Made by a program: the position numbers and the translations under genes
Notes under the pieces: model-generated
Databases searched by the model: none
The model's input: only the letters and a program-made list of their open reading frames with translations
What the model was told of the DNA's origin: nothing
DNA from: Silene conica
Taxonomy: Eukaryota > Streptophyta > Magnoliopsida > Caryophyllales > Caryophyllaceae
Direction of reading: 5' to 3'
DNA: 64,000 bases
Assembly: GCA_029255685.2 (NCBI GenBank)
Contig: CM055319.2
Location: 29,979,568-30,043,567 of the forward strand
Part shown: piece by piece, positions 52,496 through 64,000 of the stretch
Numbering within the stretch: the first letter of the stretch is position 1
How the letters are laid out: every line of letters begins with the position of its first letter

Positions 52496-53650
52496 GGACC
52501 CTTACATTCGGTCCAAAAATGCTTAGGATGATCCTCCACGGAGCAACCAAATTAGCTTGTCTCCTTTACGATGCACCCAAGACTTACCCTTAATACCGAG
52601 AGCTTACACGGACTAGGTGCTGGAATTCGGTGTCCTTGAAACCGTGTTCTAATCTTATTAGAACCAAAACCGAGATACTACAAATATTTGTAGTGATGAA
52701 TATAATCTCTATTATATTTACAATATGAATATTATTTTCTTACTAAAATAATATGAGAGGAATTTTTGAGTTTTCATACACTAGAAAAATGACTTAGATT
52801 AGAATCCTATAATGTGAACCATTCACATGTATTTTATGGTGGGTTGAGAGTTTAGGCGTGTGAGGGTGAGCATGGGAAGGGTTAGGGGTTGTTTGTCCTC
52901 TTATCCATGCACATAGGCATGCAAACCTACACATTAGGTGTCATACCTATCTCATGATTGTGGTTTTTGACCACTAATTTAAACAAATTAGTGTTTATAT
53001 CACACAATTCACACACCACTTTTAGTGTAAAATGGACTTCCATTTTACAATTTGTAATTTGTACAATTGTGTAATATGTGACATCACATGTGACATAATT
53101 CAATTGTATTAATTTAAAATATATTTATCATATAAATACTATTTAAATTAATTAAATCAAATTTAACAAATTATTTTAGTAATTCGTAATTACCGTCCGA
53201 ATATATGGCTATTATAATAATCGTTGATACGATATATAAAGTTTATTATAACCACGAACCATTCATATTCTAATTTCGATATTTCAAAAATGTCGATTAC
53301 TATTTGACAACTGACACGCTTCAATTTCAAATATAAATCTTACATTAAGATTTAACCTCTGATTTCTCGATATTCGATTTTAAGGAATTTGATCAATTCG
53401 TATCGTATACAATTGATCAACATATTAATTAAGGGAATTGTCCTATATGTGTGACCTAAAGGGATCAATTGACCACCACTGTCATACGACAGTAATGTCA
53501 AATGCTAGTCAGCCAATCATTACCGATTAATGTTGGTTAGTTGACTATATATAATATCGGATCATCCCTTGCATATTCTTATCATAAGATTTGACCATGG
53601 TAATTAGCATTGATGTGATCGCACTATTGTTGAGGACACATTTCCCAACA
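52496..53650 (-). repeat. Copia-type LTR (main part), split by the CACTA insertion
   Basis: On the minus strand the right edge reads a purine tract (AAGTGGGAGATTG) followed by TTGGGAAATGTGTCCTC, the same layout as the copia LTR border at 60213. The body is A/T-rich with no genes. The part left of the CACTA element is at about 28770-28830. Confidence 0.6.
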
Positions 53651-55376
53651 ATCTCCCACTTGTCCTCGACAAGTGTGCGTCACCGATTCTCTTGTCCTAT
53701 TACATCATCTCCCACTCAATGCAAGGTGTCTTGCAGGTCGTACTTGCATTTGATTATATCTTGAGCGGTTTCGTCGATCTGGAGATTTAACTGCTTTGAC
53801 CGGAATTATCTACCATAGATACCTTCCGAGCGTGGCCACGCATTTTCAGTTAAACTTCTCCTCGAGTGGCCCTGAGATTTAAGATAACCCTGACAAGGGA
53901 CTGGACAATTCATATCCAACTGTTCCCTTCTACTAACATAGTCCATTATGACCCGAAAGATGCCCACTCGACCCCCTTTAACGGATGATCGTAGAGCAAA
54001 AATCAAAGTCAATATGAAAACTGTGCCACCTTGCGCGAACAGTCTCTAGTCTAAGAATCGACTCATGAGAATAATTAAGTAGCTCTCGCCACGACAAGGC
54101 TAATATAAAATTTCCAGAACTCTATAAGCGGTCACAGGTTGCCCGACATAGTGTCTCTGCAGTCTGCCTATGTGATCGACTAGTCATCCCACATGACTCT
54201 ATGACATTTGAACTTGCCATCAATCGCCTCACACTATAGTCGCTTCGAGACGTCACCTCATACAAGCGCCTAGGGGCTATACTAAGTTAATCCAGTTCAC
54301 TTATGGGGTTCAAAAATTGTCTCTTACAACCCATTTGGATTAGACAAAGTATATAAATAGTGAGTTAATAATAGCTCAAGCGATAAGAGTGATTGTCATG
54401 TACGAACAGTCAATACCATATTACTGCTCCACATTTTACAATCTATGATGTACTTTCATCAATTTGTATTAGTAGTTTGATTTGTGAATACACCATTTAT
54501 TCACATCATCCAAAACTCTACAAATTTTGGTTTCCTTCTAACTCATGTTATCTCGTATAAAATGATCTTATTTTGAGTACATGTCTAGATCTCATCCTAG
54601 ACCTGAGTTTATTTCCCGTAAAGAAGCTCCCACTGTTATCTTATAACTCGTGACTTGTAGGTATGTATGAGGGATCAACTTATCGCTCTCACGTACCAAA
54701 TCACATATTACTAAAATTTATTTCGTAGTTATCTCGATCTGATTCGTTAGTTCTCCTCAAGAACTTGTATCGGTCGACACTCTCAAACATCTTGGCAAGG
54801 TGGTATGAATCACCACGTCATATATCTAGGTGATTCTATATTCATCTATATGAATAATTTATCCAACCTTGTTGACCTTTAATATAGGTGACGTTTTATT
54901 ATCATATAATAAACTCTCCTATGAATGCTCTATCATCCCATGACATTTCATCATTTTCTCATCTAGAATTGAAAACCTTTTCATTCTTTACACTTAAAGA
55001 ATCATCATTCTCTCTTAATGGTAGGTTCCATTTTCTAGTGATTATTGCTCCCACTGAATCTTGTATTATTATCTTTATAGTTATTAGCTCCCATTCAATC
55101 AACATCTTTCTTTCGAACTTCTCTAAATTCGTCCTCGTAAAGTTTTCTTCCGAGGAAACAAGAGATGGTTTCTCTTCTATTATCCTTTAGAATATGAAAC
55201 ATTACTTTCCAAGAGCGAGTTCGTCTTGCGAAGTCTTTATTATCCTCTCTATGACATACTGACTTTTTAAGAAACATTTTCTTCTCGTCGCTTCGCGTAA
55301 TTTCTTTTCTAAGAAACATTGACTTGAGAACCTTTCTTCTCGTCTCTTCACGTAGTTTCTTCTATCTAATCATATA
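53651..55376 (-). other. 3' internal non-coding region of a copia-type element
   Basis: Begins with the purine tract (seen here as CAATCTCCCACTTGTC) and continues with CTCCCACTCAATGCAAG, a GAGCGTGGCCACGCATTT-like block and CACTTATGGGGTTCAAAA. All are colinear with 60214-60990 of the copia element further right (CTCCCACTCAATGTAAG, CGAGCATGGCCATGCATTT, CACTTTGTGGTGTTCAAAA). No pol gene is found; it is lost or displaced by the gypsy LTR starting at 55377. Confidence 0.6.
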
Positions 55377-55689
55377 TGTAATAATATACATCCCGTATTT
55401 TTATAAAAGTAATTTTAATAATTTAAAGTAGTTTTCGGAATTTAATAATACTTTAATTATAATTCGTAAGTTTTATTTTAAGAAATGTCGTTAAGTTTCG
55501 TCTTATGTTTATTTAATCTAAAGATATCGTGTTTTCTTTGGTTTTCCGTTTACAAATAATTCCCGAACCGCTTGAGTGAAACCCGTCTCAAGCTTAACTT
55601 AAAACCAATTGTGAAAGGTGTAGGAAACTAAGTTCCCTTATTTTATACTCAAAACTAATGTGCGTTTTGTTTCTTTAAGTTTAGTCATA

Positions 55690-56700
55690 AAACTTAAATA
55701 GATCTTATGCATGCATGATGATATCATAAGATTTAGTAGTCCTTACATTGGTTTTAGAAGGTTTATAGTCAATAATCACCTATTATTTAAGTCTTCAATC
55801 CACCGAAATTACCCTTAAACGATTTAACAAAAATCGTCTCCTAAAGGTGCGTATCAAGGACCCGATCTCAAACCAACACAATTTTGTTACTAGAAAAATG
55901 TATTAGTTAACTAGAGATAATAATAATATTACTCTTAATATTATTAATATGGAAATAATAACTTTCTTAGTAAAAACTATTTTACTAAAGAAAATATGAG
56001 AATAAGGTTTGTAGTATGTTTTGTGTTAGCACCAAAAGACTTAGCCAAAAACTAGTAATGATATGAGATGTGTGTTGGTGTATTTAAAGAGCAAAGGTGA
56101 GCTCACTTGCTCACTCTTGGCCGGCCAACATAAGCCAAGATGGCCTATGCATGCCTCTTGTGCTCTTACATAAAGTGAGCAATATTCCTTACACATATGC
56201 TTTGTGTATCTTACACACCATCACCTTATCCACTTACACACACTATCATTTGCTAATTTATACACTCAATCCACACACATACATACAATATCACGGCTGA
56301 AATGGGGCACCAAATGGACCCATTTTATCTTTGTCAATTGTGTTAATTTGTAACATGTCACACATGTCTCATAACACATGACCCTATTTGTTAATTGTGC
56401 AATTTTAACTATTAAAATTCATAATTTACAAATTTTATTACATTTAAATAAATACACCAATAATTCGAAATTATTTTTGTACAAAAATGTAATGTCATAA
56501 TTTAATTACAACTCTTTGTAATTTTATGATCAACCGTGTTCATTCTCAATTTAATCATTTCCTAAACGAATAAATAAAACCGAGTAATAAAACAATTTTA
56601 TTACTTTGACTTTTATTATTATTATAATCCCATTATAAAAAATATTCGTCATATAAAATTATTTCCAAAATTTCCAGTTATTAATTAATTTGTATCCAAT
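55690..56700 (-). repeat. Probable copia-type LTR fragment within the gypsy E LTR
   Basis: Shares TAGATCTTATGCATGCA and a run of landmarks (ATTGTGTTAATTTG, TGTCACACATGTC, CAATAATTCGAAATT) with 52496-53200 and its left flank. The edges are not clear and no target duplication was found. An alternative is that the two LTR types are simply both A/T-rich. Confidence 0.4.
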
Positions 56701-57083
56701 ACAATCATTCGAGTTTGAGTTGTTGTACATCTTTGAGATGACATATTGTGATTTGTGTAAACCTGTTGTGCGTTGCTATAGTACTCGAGTTCTCACCTGA
56801 TTGCATCGTGTAGCTGGTTGACCGTAGTGACTTGGTTCTCACGGTCAGGTCTTAGATTGTCTGCCCGCCTTCGAGCATATCTCGTTCCTAGCTAGTTCGG
56901 GTCTTGGGGGTGCCTCGTGCACTTGTCGAATCGGGGATTGTGATTCGTTTGCGCTCCGAGAGTCTGGCCAGGTTTAGACTAAGACAATCATTTGATGTCG
57001 TCCTACCAGGGGGTTGTATAGTCCGAGATTGGGGATGTCGTAGTTTATAGACGAGTCGATTGTCGGCCTGCTCATAGTAGTAA

Positions 57084-57370
57084 GAGTCGAGTCACTTGGT
57101 GACCTATCTCTTGTTTGTAGAGTCACTTGGTTGACCTATAGTAAGAGTCAAGTCACTTGGTGACCTATCTCTTGTTTGTAGAGTCACTTGGTTGACCTAT
57201 AGTTGTTGGAGTCGAGTCACTTGGTGACCTATCTCTTGTTTGTAGAGTCACTTGTTTGACCTATAGTTGTTGGAGTCGAGAAACTTGGTGACCTATCTCT
57301 TATTTGTAGAGTCACTTGGTTGACCTATAGTTGTTGGAGTCCAGTCACTTGGTGACCTATCTCTTGTTGA
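57084..57370 (+). repeat. 61-64-bp tandem repeat in the gypsy E LTR
   Basis: Five unit starts at 57084, 57145, 57209, 57273 and 57337 (spacings 61, 64, 64, 64). Each unit contains CACTTGGTGACCTATCTCTT and then CACTTGGTTGACCTATAG, so it is itself an internal near-duplication. Confidence 0.9.
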
Positions 57371-58047
57371 TATAATTGGATGTTGAGTATGCCTTAGTTG
57401 TATTTGTGAATGTATGATACTTGGTTATCTTAGTATTGTTCGTCCAAGGCATTGGACGACTCTTGGGCTAGTTTCGCAAATGGTTTGGATTGAAAAACCC
57501 CCCGGCCGGACAACCGGAAGGGAAACCGGCTCTCCTTCCAAATAGTTTCCGAAGTTGGTTGAGAGCCTTTGCATAGTAATATATGATGTTATGAAAGATG
57601 AGATATTGTTATATATGCTTCACATGTTATAAATGTCGGAGTATGTTGGATGTTGTACGTGTTACTTGTTATTGACAATAGGTGGCTAGGAGCACTCTAG
57701 TCACTCCCCACTGACTGTGGCGCACATGTTGTATGTGTGTAGGTACATGAGGCTGTCCTGCGGGGGTTACGTTGAGGCTAGCGAGCGATGATCCTTCATT
57801 GTTGACTTTTACCTTTCGTTAGCTAGACCTTAGACTTACGTTTCAGTATTTTGTGCCTGTAGGGATATGTTATCCCGGGCTGTTTTGTATCGCACTTATA
57901 TACTTATTTATGTTTCTTTTCTTTCGCATGTTTTATATTGTTAAGACACCTCGCATGTTTTCTTACCATGTCAAAAGTTTTAAATTCCGCGTATTTTTGG
58001 CATGTTTTGTATGTTTACTTTTCCGTTGTCGCGAGGGGTTTTACAGT

Positions 58048-58059
58048 TGGTATCAGAGC
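58048..58059 (+). promoter_or_regulatory. Primer binding site of gypsy E, tRNA-iMet type
   Basis: TGGTATCAGAGC right after the LTR end GTTTTACA, as in gypsy F. Confidence 0.82.
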
Positions 58060-58210
58060 GTTATCGCTCCCGACGCACTCATGTAATCCCCAAATTTAAC
58101 TTGACCAAAAACTTGAATAATGAATGAGATATTTGGATAGACCTAAGGACAAGTGGTAGACTGTTTGTGATTGTTAATTGTTAGGTTAACACTGTATTCT
58201 CTTTTGAAGG

Positions 58211-59209
58211 ATGGTGAGAACCACTGCCGCGGAGAATACCATAATGCAAGCACTTCATCAGTTGCTTGAGAACCAGAGGCGTCAGACTGAGACTGCTCCT
58301 CCACCTCCTCCGCCAGGCAATGAGGCTAACCGACCTGGTAGCTTCTCTTGGATAGCATCACAGATGTCCAGGAGCCACGTGAAGACTTATGGAGGCAAAG
58401 TTGATCCTGTTGCCCTTTCTGAATGGTTCCGTGAGATGGAGAAAAGCTTCACCATGTATTCGGTAGTCAGAGAGGATAAAGTGCGTCTAGCCACTCACTT
58501 TTTGACCTTGGAAGCCGATAGATGGTGGGCATTGAGTGGACCGACTTTCATTCTGGATCCTTTATTCGACTGGGAGGCTTTTAAGGATAAGCTCGAGACG
58601 AGATTTTATCCTAAGGAGCTTAGATCACAGAGGCTTAAGGAGTTCATGGACTTGAAGCAGGGTAAGATGTCCGTTCAGGAGTACACCGACAAATTTAATC
58701 AGCTTACACATTTTGCCTCGAGATTTGTGAGGGATGAGGCTGAGAGAGTTTACTTCTATCGAGGGAAGTTGGGGCCTCGCATCGAGAGTATGGTCCGCCG
58801 TGACTCGACTTCTTTCGTTGAGCTTTATGATGATGCTATTTGGGCAGAGAGTTCCATCCGAGCCATAGATGTTAAGACTAGTGCTTCTTCTTCTGCTCCC
58901 TTTTCCTTACAGACTTCCTCCCTTGAGAAGAGACCCTTTGATCCTTCACCTGATTCTCCAGTACCTTAATTTAAGAAGTTCAAGAGGTTCGACCTATCTA
59001 AGGTCAAGGACCCGGTGCCTGTACCTAATGCTCCTCTGAAGTGTTTCAAGTGTCATAAGGATCTTCACCTTGGAGTTGACTGCAACGACGACCCCTACAC
59101 CTGCTTTGCTTGCAATAAGACCGGACATCGCTCCTTTGAGTGCCCTGAGAGGAAGGTTGTCGTTGGTAGAGCTGTTACTGCTGCTGGTGTTGTTCAGAGA
59201 CCGAAGCCC
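58211..59209 (+). pseudogene. gag: Gypsy E gag with two zinc knuckles, truncated by a copia insertion
   Basis: ATG at 58211 (MVRTTAAENTIMQALHQLL). A Pro-rich linker (APPPPPPG) is followed by the Retrotrans_gag domain (PVALSEWFREMEKSF, THFLTLEADRWWALS, FYPKELRSQRLKEFMDLKQG, YTDKFNQLTHFA). A TAA at 58967-58969 interrupts the frame before FKKFKRFDLSK. The same frame continues with CFKCHKDLHLGVDC (degenerate knuckle) and CFACNKTGHRSFEC (CX2CX4HX4C). At about 59210 the gene is cut by a minus-strand copia element, so protease and beyond lie outside the window or are lost. Confidence 0.85.
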
Positions 59210-60213
59210 TGTGGGGAATATAGCATGTATTCGCCCTAAACTTGAAGGATTATAACGAATTTTACAGTTGTGATTATAGTCATAAGATAAATAAAAACAT
59301 GAAAAAGAATTCAACCTTTGGTCCTTGTGCTTATGGCCTAAGAACAGGAATTAAAGTAAATTCCCTCCTATAACTTGCACCCAAGCCTTGATTGAGATGA
59401 TGCCGCGTGTGCTAGAAAAATACTCTCCAATTGCCTTGCAATATGGGGAGAGCTTTTTTGAGGTTGTTGATGTGAGATCTGAGTTTTGGGAAAATAATGT
59501 TCTCAAAACCCTAATTCTTGAGATTATCAATTAACCAGTGTAATGGAAATCACATGACAAAAGGAGAAGGACTCTCCTTATGTAGTATGTGGGTCGGCCG
59601 AATTGGGTGGAGGTGAGAGTGGGCTTTTTCCACTCTTACGTTATTCCTTTCCGTGATTCGACCAGATTAGCTAAATATTATTCGCGGGTTTTATTTATAA
59701 ATCGTACAAGTGTTATCAGATATTAATGCAGTCGATGTATTAATAATGGTCTGATAAAATTACGATATTGTAATATTACCCAAATTAATATAACTGTTTA
59801 TATTAATACGTGAATACAATATTTAATTAAATATAACCGTTTATATTTAATATACGAATTAATCATGTAATCCGTATTAGCTAACATTATTTAATCCGTA
59901 TTAAATAATAATCTCAACATCTTATTGACTAATTTAATAGTCAATACCTCTGACTAACTGTTTAGTCGTATCCGGCATAAATGTGACTGTATTTTCATAC
60001 CTTCACATCTCTTAAACGTGTCCTATAGGTGTGACGTATAGGGACCAGTTGATCACCACCATTCGTATGACAATAACGTCAAACTTATCTAGCAAGCCAA
60101 CCGTTATTGATAAACGTGGATCAACTGATAATAATACTGAAGTATGCCCTTGTGATTCTTTAAGAGATTTAGTAAGTCATTGTACTTAACTGTCAAGGAC
60201 ACCAGCCCCAACA
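59210..60213 (-). repeat. 3' LTR of the copia element
   Basis: On the minus strand it starts TGTTGGGGCTGGTGTCC right after the purine tract and ends before gypsy E gag, where the plus strand reads TGTGGGGAATA; the inverted ends match imperfectly. About 1.0 kb, A/T-rich, no genes. The left border is inferred from the gag homology break. Confidence 0.65.
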
Positions 60214-61075
60214 ATCTCCCACTTGTCCGTACAAGGGTATGTGCAATGACGTTATCACACTACATGTGAAGGACACAAGCTCCAACAAACTCCCACTTGT
60301 CCGTACAAGTGTAGGTGCGATAACCGATTCTCATATCCTTTTAAAATTTCTCCCACTCAATGTAAGACAATTTGCAAATCCGCATTCGCAAAGGTCGTAT
60401 CTCACAAGCGATCTGTATCAAGAGTGGTTTCACCGACTAGAGAGTAACTTAACTGATAAAACGAATCTGTATTCGAGCATGGCCATGCATTTCAATTACT
60501 ACTCCTCGAGTGACCCTGAGAAATGATAAAATCCTGATAAGGGTTTGGATATTTCCCTCAACTCGAATCCTGCCGATATCGCGCAGCATGAAATAACCCA
60601 GAAAAAATCCTCTTGGCCCCTATTACGATGACCGTGGGAAAGAAACCAAAGTTACCCAAAATCCGCCTTAATCTCAAGAGACAGTTGAAAGTCAAAAGAC
60701 TCGACTCTAAGGAACACTATGGAGGTCCTATCCACGACCTGGCACCCAATGTTATAAAACATTTAGGACTCCATAACGTTGTCACGGGGTGTCCTACGAG
60801 ATATCTGTATAACTCGCCTTTGTGATTGGTCAGTCATCTGTTTGACTTATGGCTCGTTGAACCCACCATCAACCAACGTCACAAAATGATTACCTGAGTT
60901 ATCAGCTCAAGTGGGTAATCAAGGACTAAAACGATGTAATGTAATTCAATTCACTTTGTGGTGTTCAAAATTGGCGTACAATTCCACATGAAAAACAAAA
61001 CATTATATATCATAACAATGAGGTTGAATAGAGTACACGAGAAAATGAATTATTACATGAATTCATAAAAGAGTA
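60214..61075 (-). other. Copia 3' internal non-coding region with duplicated purine tract
   Basis: The phrase CTCCCACTTGTCCGTACAAG occurs at about 60216-60235 and again at about 60291-60310; the first adjoins the LTR and is the likely polypurine tract. The rest has no supported gene. Confidence 0.6.
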
Positions 61076-63978
61076 CTACAACTTAGGAACACATCTAATT
61101 CCCATGGAATGAATGTACCCTTCATGCTTATCACGTGGTAATGCTTTAGTGAGAGGATCAGCTATGTTGTCATCCGTAGCGATCTTATCAATAAATATCT
61201 CCTTTTACGCGGACTCAGATGTAGAATCTGCTATAACAATTTGTTTTGAACTTTTCCAGCTGACAGCAGCGCCATTAAGAGTAAAAACGAATCCAGACTG
61301 AGATTTCGAGTCGTCTCGATCCGTTTGGAAGCTAGCATCTGCGTAACCCGTGGCGCAGAGCGTCGAGTCACCTCCGTAAGTCAATCTCCAATCTTTAGTC
61401 CTCCGTAGGTACTTAAGAATGTTTTTCACGGCCATCCAGTGTTGTTCACCTGGATGAGCTTGAAATCGACTTGTCATACTCAATGCATATGCAACGTCTG
61501 GACGTGTGCATATCATGGCATACATGATCGATCCTATAGCCGAAGCATAAGGAATCCGACTCATGCGCTCTTTCTCTTCCAATGTCTTAGCTTCTTGAGT
61601 CTTGCTCAAGTGAAGCCTAGTAGTCATAGGAAAGAACCCCTTCTTGGAGTTCGTCATGCTGAATCTCTCTAGAATCTTATCTATGTAAGACTCCTGACTG
61701 AGAGACAACACCCGTCGTGATCTATCCCTGTAGATACGGATGCCCAAAATTCTTTGTGCTTCTCCTAGATCTTTCATCTGGAAATGGTTTTTCAACCATG
61801 CTTTAACCGAAGAAAGGAGAGGTATGTCATTCCCAATCAAGAGTATGTCGTCGACATACAGTACTAGGAAGACAATCTTGCTCCCACTCGACTTGATATA
61901 GAGACATGGTTCCTCGACTGATCGAATGAACCCATTCTCTTTTATCACTTGGTCGAAGCGATGATTCCAACTCCGTGATGCTTGCTTAAGTCCATAGATG
62001 GAACGCTTAAGCTTGCAAACTTTCTTAGGATTTTCTGGATCAATAAAACCCTCGGGTTGTACCATGTACAACTCTTCCTCCAAATAACCGTTTAAGAAGG
62101 CGGTTTTAACGTCCATTTGCCAGATTTCATAATCGTGAAATGCGGCGATCGCTAAGATAATCCGAATGGAACGTAGCATGACTACGGGTGCAAAGATCTC
62201 ATCGTAGTGCAAGCCTGGCACTTGGGTGAAACCTTTAGCAACTAGTCGTGCCTTGTGGATATCTTGTTTTCCTTCTACGGCATGCTTTATCTTGTAAAGC
62301 CATTTGCATTGAAGGGGACGTACCTTTGCAGGTAGGTCCACAAGATCCCACACGTTGTTCTCATACATGGAGTCATCTCGGATTGCATGGCTTCTAGCCA
62401 TAGCTTTGAGTCAGAACTGGTCATGGCACCTTTATAGGTTGTGGGTTCATTATCCTCTAGGAGTAAGACATCATCCATATCATGTTCCTCGACCATACCA
62501 ATGTATCTGTCCGGAGGAATGGAGACTCTTCCCGACCTCCTAGGTTCCTCAAGAATATCTACCGCAGCCTCGGTTGAAGGAACTGTTTCCTCCAATGGTT
62601 GCTCGGTAGTTGGTTCTTGAACCTCTGATAAATCGAAGGTTCTATTACTCGACTTGTTCTCGAGAAATTCTTTCTCTAAGAACGTCGCACTAGCCGCAAC
62701 AAAAACACGTTGTTCGGTTGGCGAGTAGAAGTAATGACCAAAAGTTCCCTTTGGATAGCCTATAAAGTATGTCTTGACCGATCGCGGGCCGAGCTTATCC
62801 TCGTGTCTCCACTTGACATAAGCCTCGCAGCCCCAAACCCGAATAAAGGACAAGTTAGGGACCGTTCCCTTCCATAATTCGTATGGAGTCTTGTCAACAA
62901 CTTTAGACGGACTTCGGTTAAGTATTAGAGCGGCTGACAAAAGAGCATAGCCCCACAATGAATCAGGCACAACGGTGTGACTCATCATGGATCGAACCAT
63001 ATCAAGTAGAGTTCGATTTCTCCGTTCAGACACACCATTTAATTGTGGTGTTCCAGGTGGAGTTAACTGTAGCACGATGCCACAGTCTTTGAGGTGTTGA
63101 TCAAATTCGTGTGAAAGATACTCACCACCACGATCAGAACGTAGTGCTTTAATCTTTCTTCCCAACTGGTTCTGTACCCGATTCTGGTATTCTTTGAACT
63201 TGTCAAAGGATTCACTTTTATGCTTCATTAAGTAGACATAGCCATATCTACTCAAACCATCCGTGAAAGTGATGAAATACCTATAGCCTTCTCGTGCATT
63301 GATCAACATAGGGCCACATACGTCCGTATGTATGAGTCCTAATAGGTCGGCAGCGCGCATTCCAACACCTTTGAAAGAAATACGAGTCATCTTGCCGATG
63401 AGACATGATTCACACGTGCCATATGATTCGAAATCAAAGGCCGAGATAGCTACATTCTGTATGAGCTGTTTTACGCGTTTCTCATTTATGTGTCCCATAC
63501 GACAATGCCATAGATAAGTTTGATCTTTGTCACCTACCTTTAATCTCTTATTATTCACATGTAATATTTTAGTGGTTTGATCTAAAACATAAATTCCATT
63601 TATGGAAACTGCCTTGCCATAAATCATATTGTGTAATGAGAAAACACAACTATTATTTTCTATTACAAATGAAAAACCAAGTTTGTCAAGTGCAGAAACT
63701 GAAATAATGGTTTTGGATAAACAAGGAACATAATAACAGTTATATAAAGATAACTCGAATCCACTTGGAAGCTGGATCACGTATGTTCCCCTCGAGACTG
63801 CAGCAACACGTGCTCCATTCCCGACACGCAGGTCAACCTCACCCTTGATGAGGGGTTCTTGGTTTCGGAGGCCCTGCACATGATTACATAGATGAGAACC
63901 ACAACCAGTATCTAGTACCCAAGTTCCGTAACTTGCATGGTTAATCTCAATCATGTGAATAAAAGAAGAAGAAGACAT
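61076..63978 (-). pseudogene. pol: Copia pol: protease, integrase, RT, partial RNase H
   Basis: From 63978 downward: protease VLDTGCGSHLC; GAG-pre-integrase LWHCRMGHINEKRV with CESCLIGKMTR; integrase core IHTDVCGPM, LRSDRGGEYLS and GVSERRNRTLLDMVRSMM; RT with WKWLYKIK-like CKWLYKIKHAVEG, MDVKTAFLNGYLEEELYM, KLKRSIYGLKQASRSW and LYVDDILLIG; RNase H start CATGYADASF to ADSTSES. One frame change lies near 62370 (between MQSEM and SMYENNVWDL). After TSESA a TAA occurs (61205-61207), and the frame resumes with KIATDDNIADPLTKAL and ends at 61076. About 70 residues of RNase H are missing at that junction. The start of pol lies close to the window edge and may continue beyond it. Confidence 0.9.
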
Positions 63979-64000
63979 ACCAACAGGAGTAACACGGCCT

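Larger units (their letters stand above)
55377..58045 (+). repeat. Long 5' LTR of a second chromovirus-like gypsy element (E)
   Basis: Starts TGTAATAATATACATCCCGTATTTTT and ends GGGGTTTTACA two bases before a tRNA-iMet type primer site. At about 2.67 kb it is long for this group and probably includes a foreign A/T-rich piece (about 55690-56700) resembling a copia LTR. It holds a 61-64-bp tandem repeat. There is no second LTR in the window for comparison. Confidence 0.65.
59210..64000 (-). mobile_element. Ty1/copia retrotransposon (minus strand, runs off the window)
   Basis: Reading the minus strand: pol (63978 to 61076), a non-coding 3' region, a purine tract and an LTR (60213 to 59210). The 5' part with gag and the other LTR lie beyond 64000. 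It is inserted in gag of gypsy E. The order protease, integrase, RT, RNase H defines the copia superfamily; the lineage is not assigned. Confidence 0.88.

Noticed and set aside
54888..55190. 100-codon plus-strand frame in the copia 3' region
   Set aside because: Low-complexity Ser/Phe-rich translation of T/C-rich non-coding DNA, not conserved in the colinear region near 60300-61000.

Overview
The window is angiosperm nuclear DNA made almost entirely of nested transposable elements. The host group is inferred from plant-specific families: Athila-type Ty3/gypsy elements with a tRNA-Asp type primer site, Tekay-like chromoviruses, En/Spm-type CACTA transposons, a plant L1 LINE and Ty1/copia. Captured exons of an ERD6-like sugar transporter and of ribosomal protein eS8 agree with this. 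I find no intact host gene, no tRNA or rRNA gene and no CRISPR array. The stretch looks like repeat-rich heterochromatin of a large plant genome; the species cannot be told from the sequence.

Layout. (1) 1-22736: an older Athila element (A, + strand), seen from the end of its RNase H region to its 3' LTR. Its integrase gene was hit twice: by a 4.8-kb non-autonomous CACTA transposon (342-5117) carrying host gene fragments, and by a complete Athila element (B, 5387-16486) flanked by the 5-bp duplication AAAGC. (2) 22737-23220: unassigned spacer. (3) 23221-27767: a third, decayed Athila relative (C, +), cut off in its reverse transcriptase region. (4) 27768-about 28690: an Athila-like LTR remnant in the opposite orientation. 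(5) 28831-52492: a 23.7-kb CACTA element (TSD TTA) with two minus-strand genes, tnpD and a tnpA-like gene ending in a C48/Ulp1-type protease domain. Its tnpD gene is split by a Tekay-like gypsy element (34717-49446, TSD GGATT), whose 5' LTR is split by an L1 LINE (35349-40157) and a short LINE tail. This is a nest four levels deep. (6) 52493-55376: LTR and 3' internal DNA of a copia element (minus). (7) 55377-59209: a second chromovirus-like element (+), long LTR plus gag. (8) 59210-64000: a Ty1/copia element (minus) running off the window.

The most striking signal is a repeated module in all three Athila elements: two copies of GGTCGACCGACC, or its reverse complement, always 21 bp apart start to start with a variable 10-nt middle. 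I count 24 such modules, in LTRs, gag, leader introns and 3' untranslated DNA. Fixed spacing in both coding and non-coding DNA suggests a nucleic-acid-level role, for example a protein-binding dyad or an RNA hairpin/dimerisation element. I know of no description of it. Other notable structures are a conserved intron before the Athila env-position ORF, a perfect 10-bp hairpin after the primer site, a hairpin next to the polypurine tract, and a deletion junction with a 24-bp templated duplication.

Most element genes are broken by identifiable stops, frameshifts or lost catalytic residues. The LINE ORF2 has only one visible nonsense change. CACTA subterminal repeats and LTR tandem repeats are clear. 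All coordinates and TSDs were read by eye.
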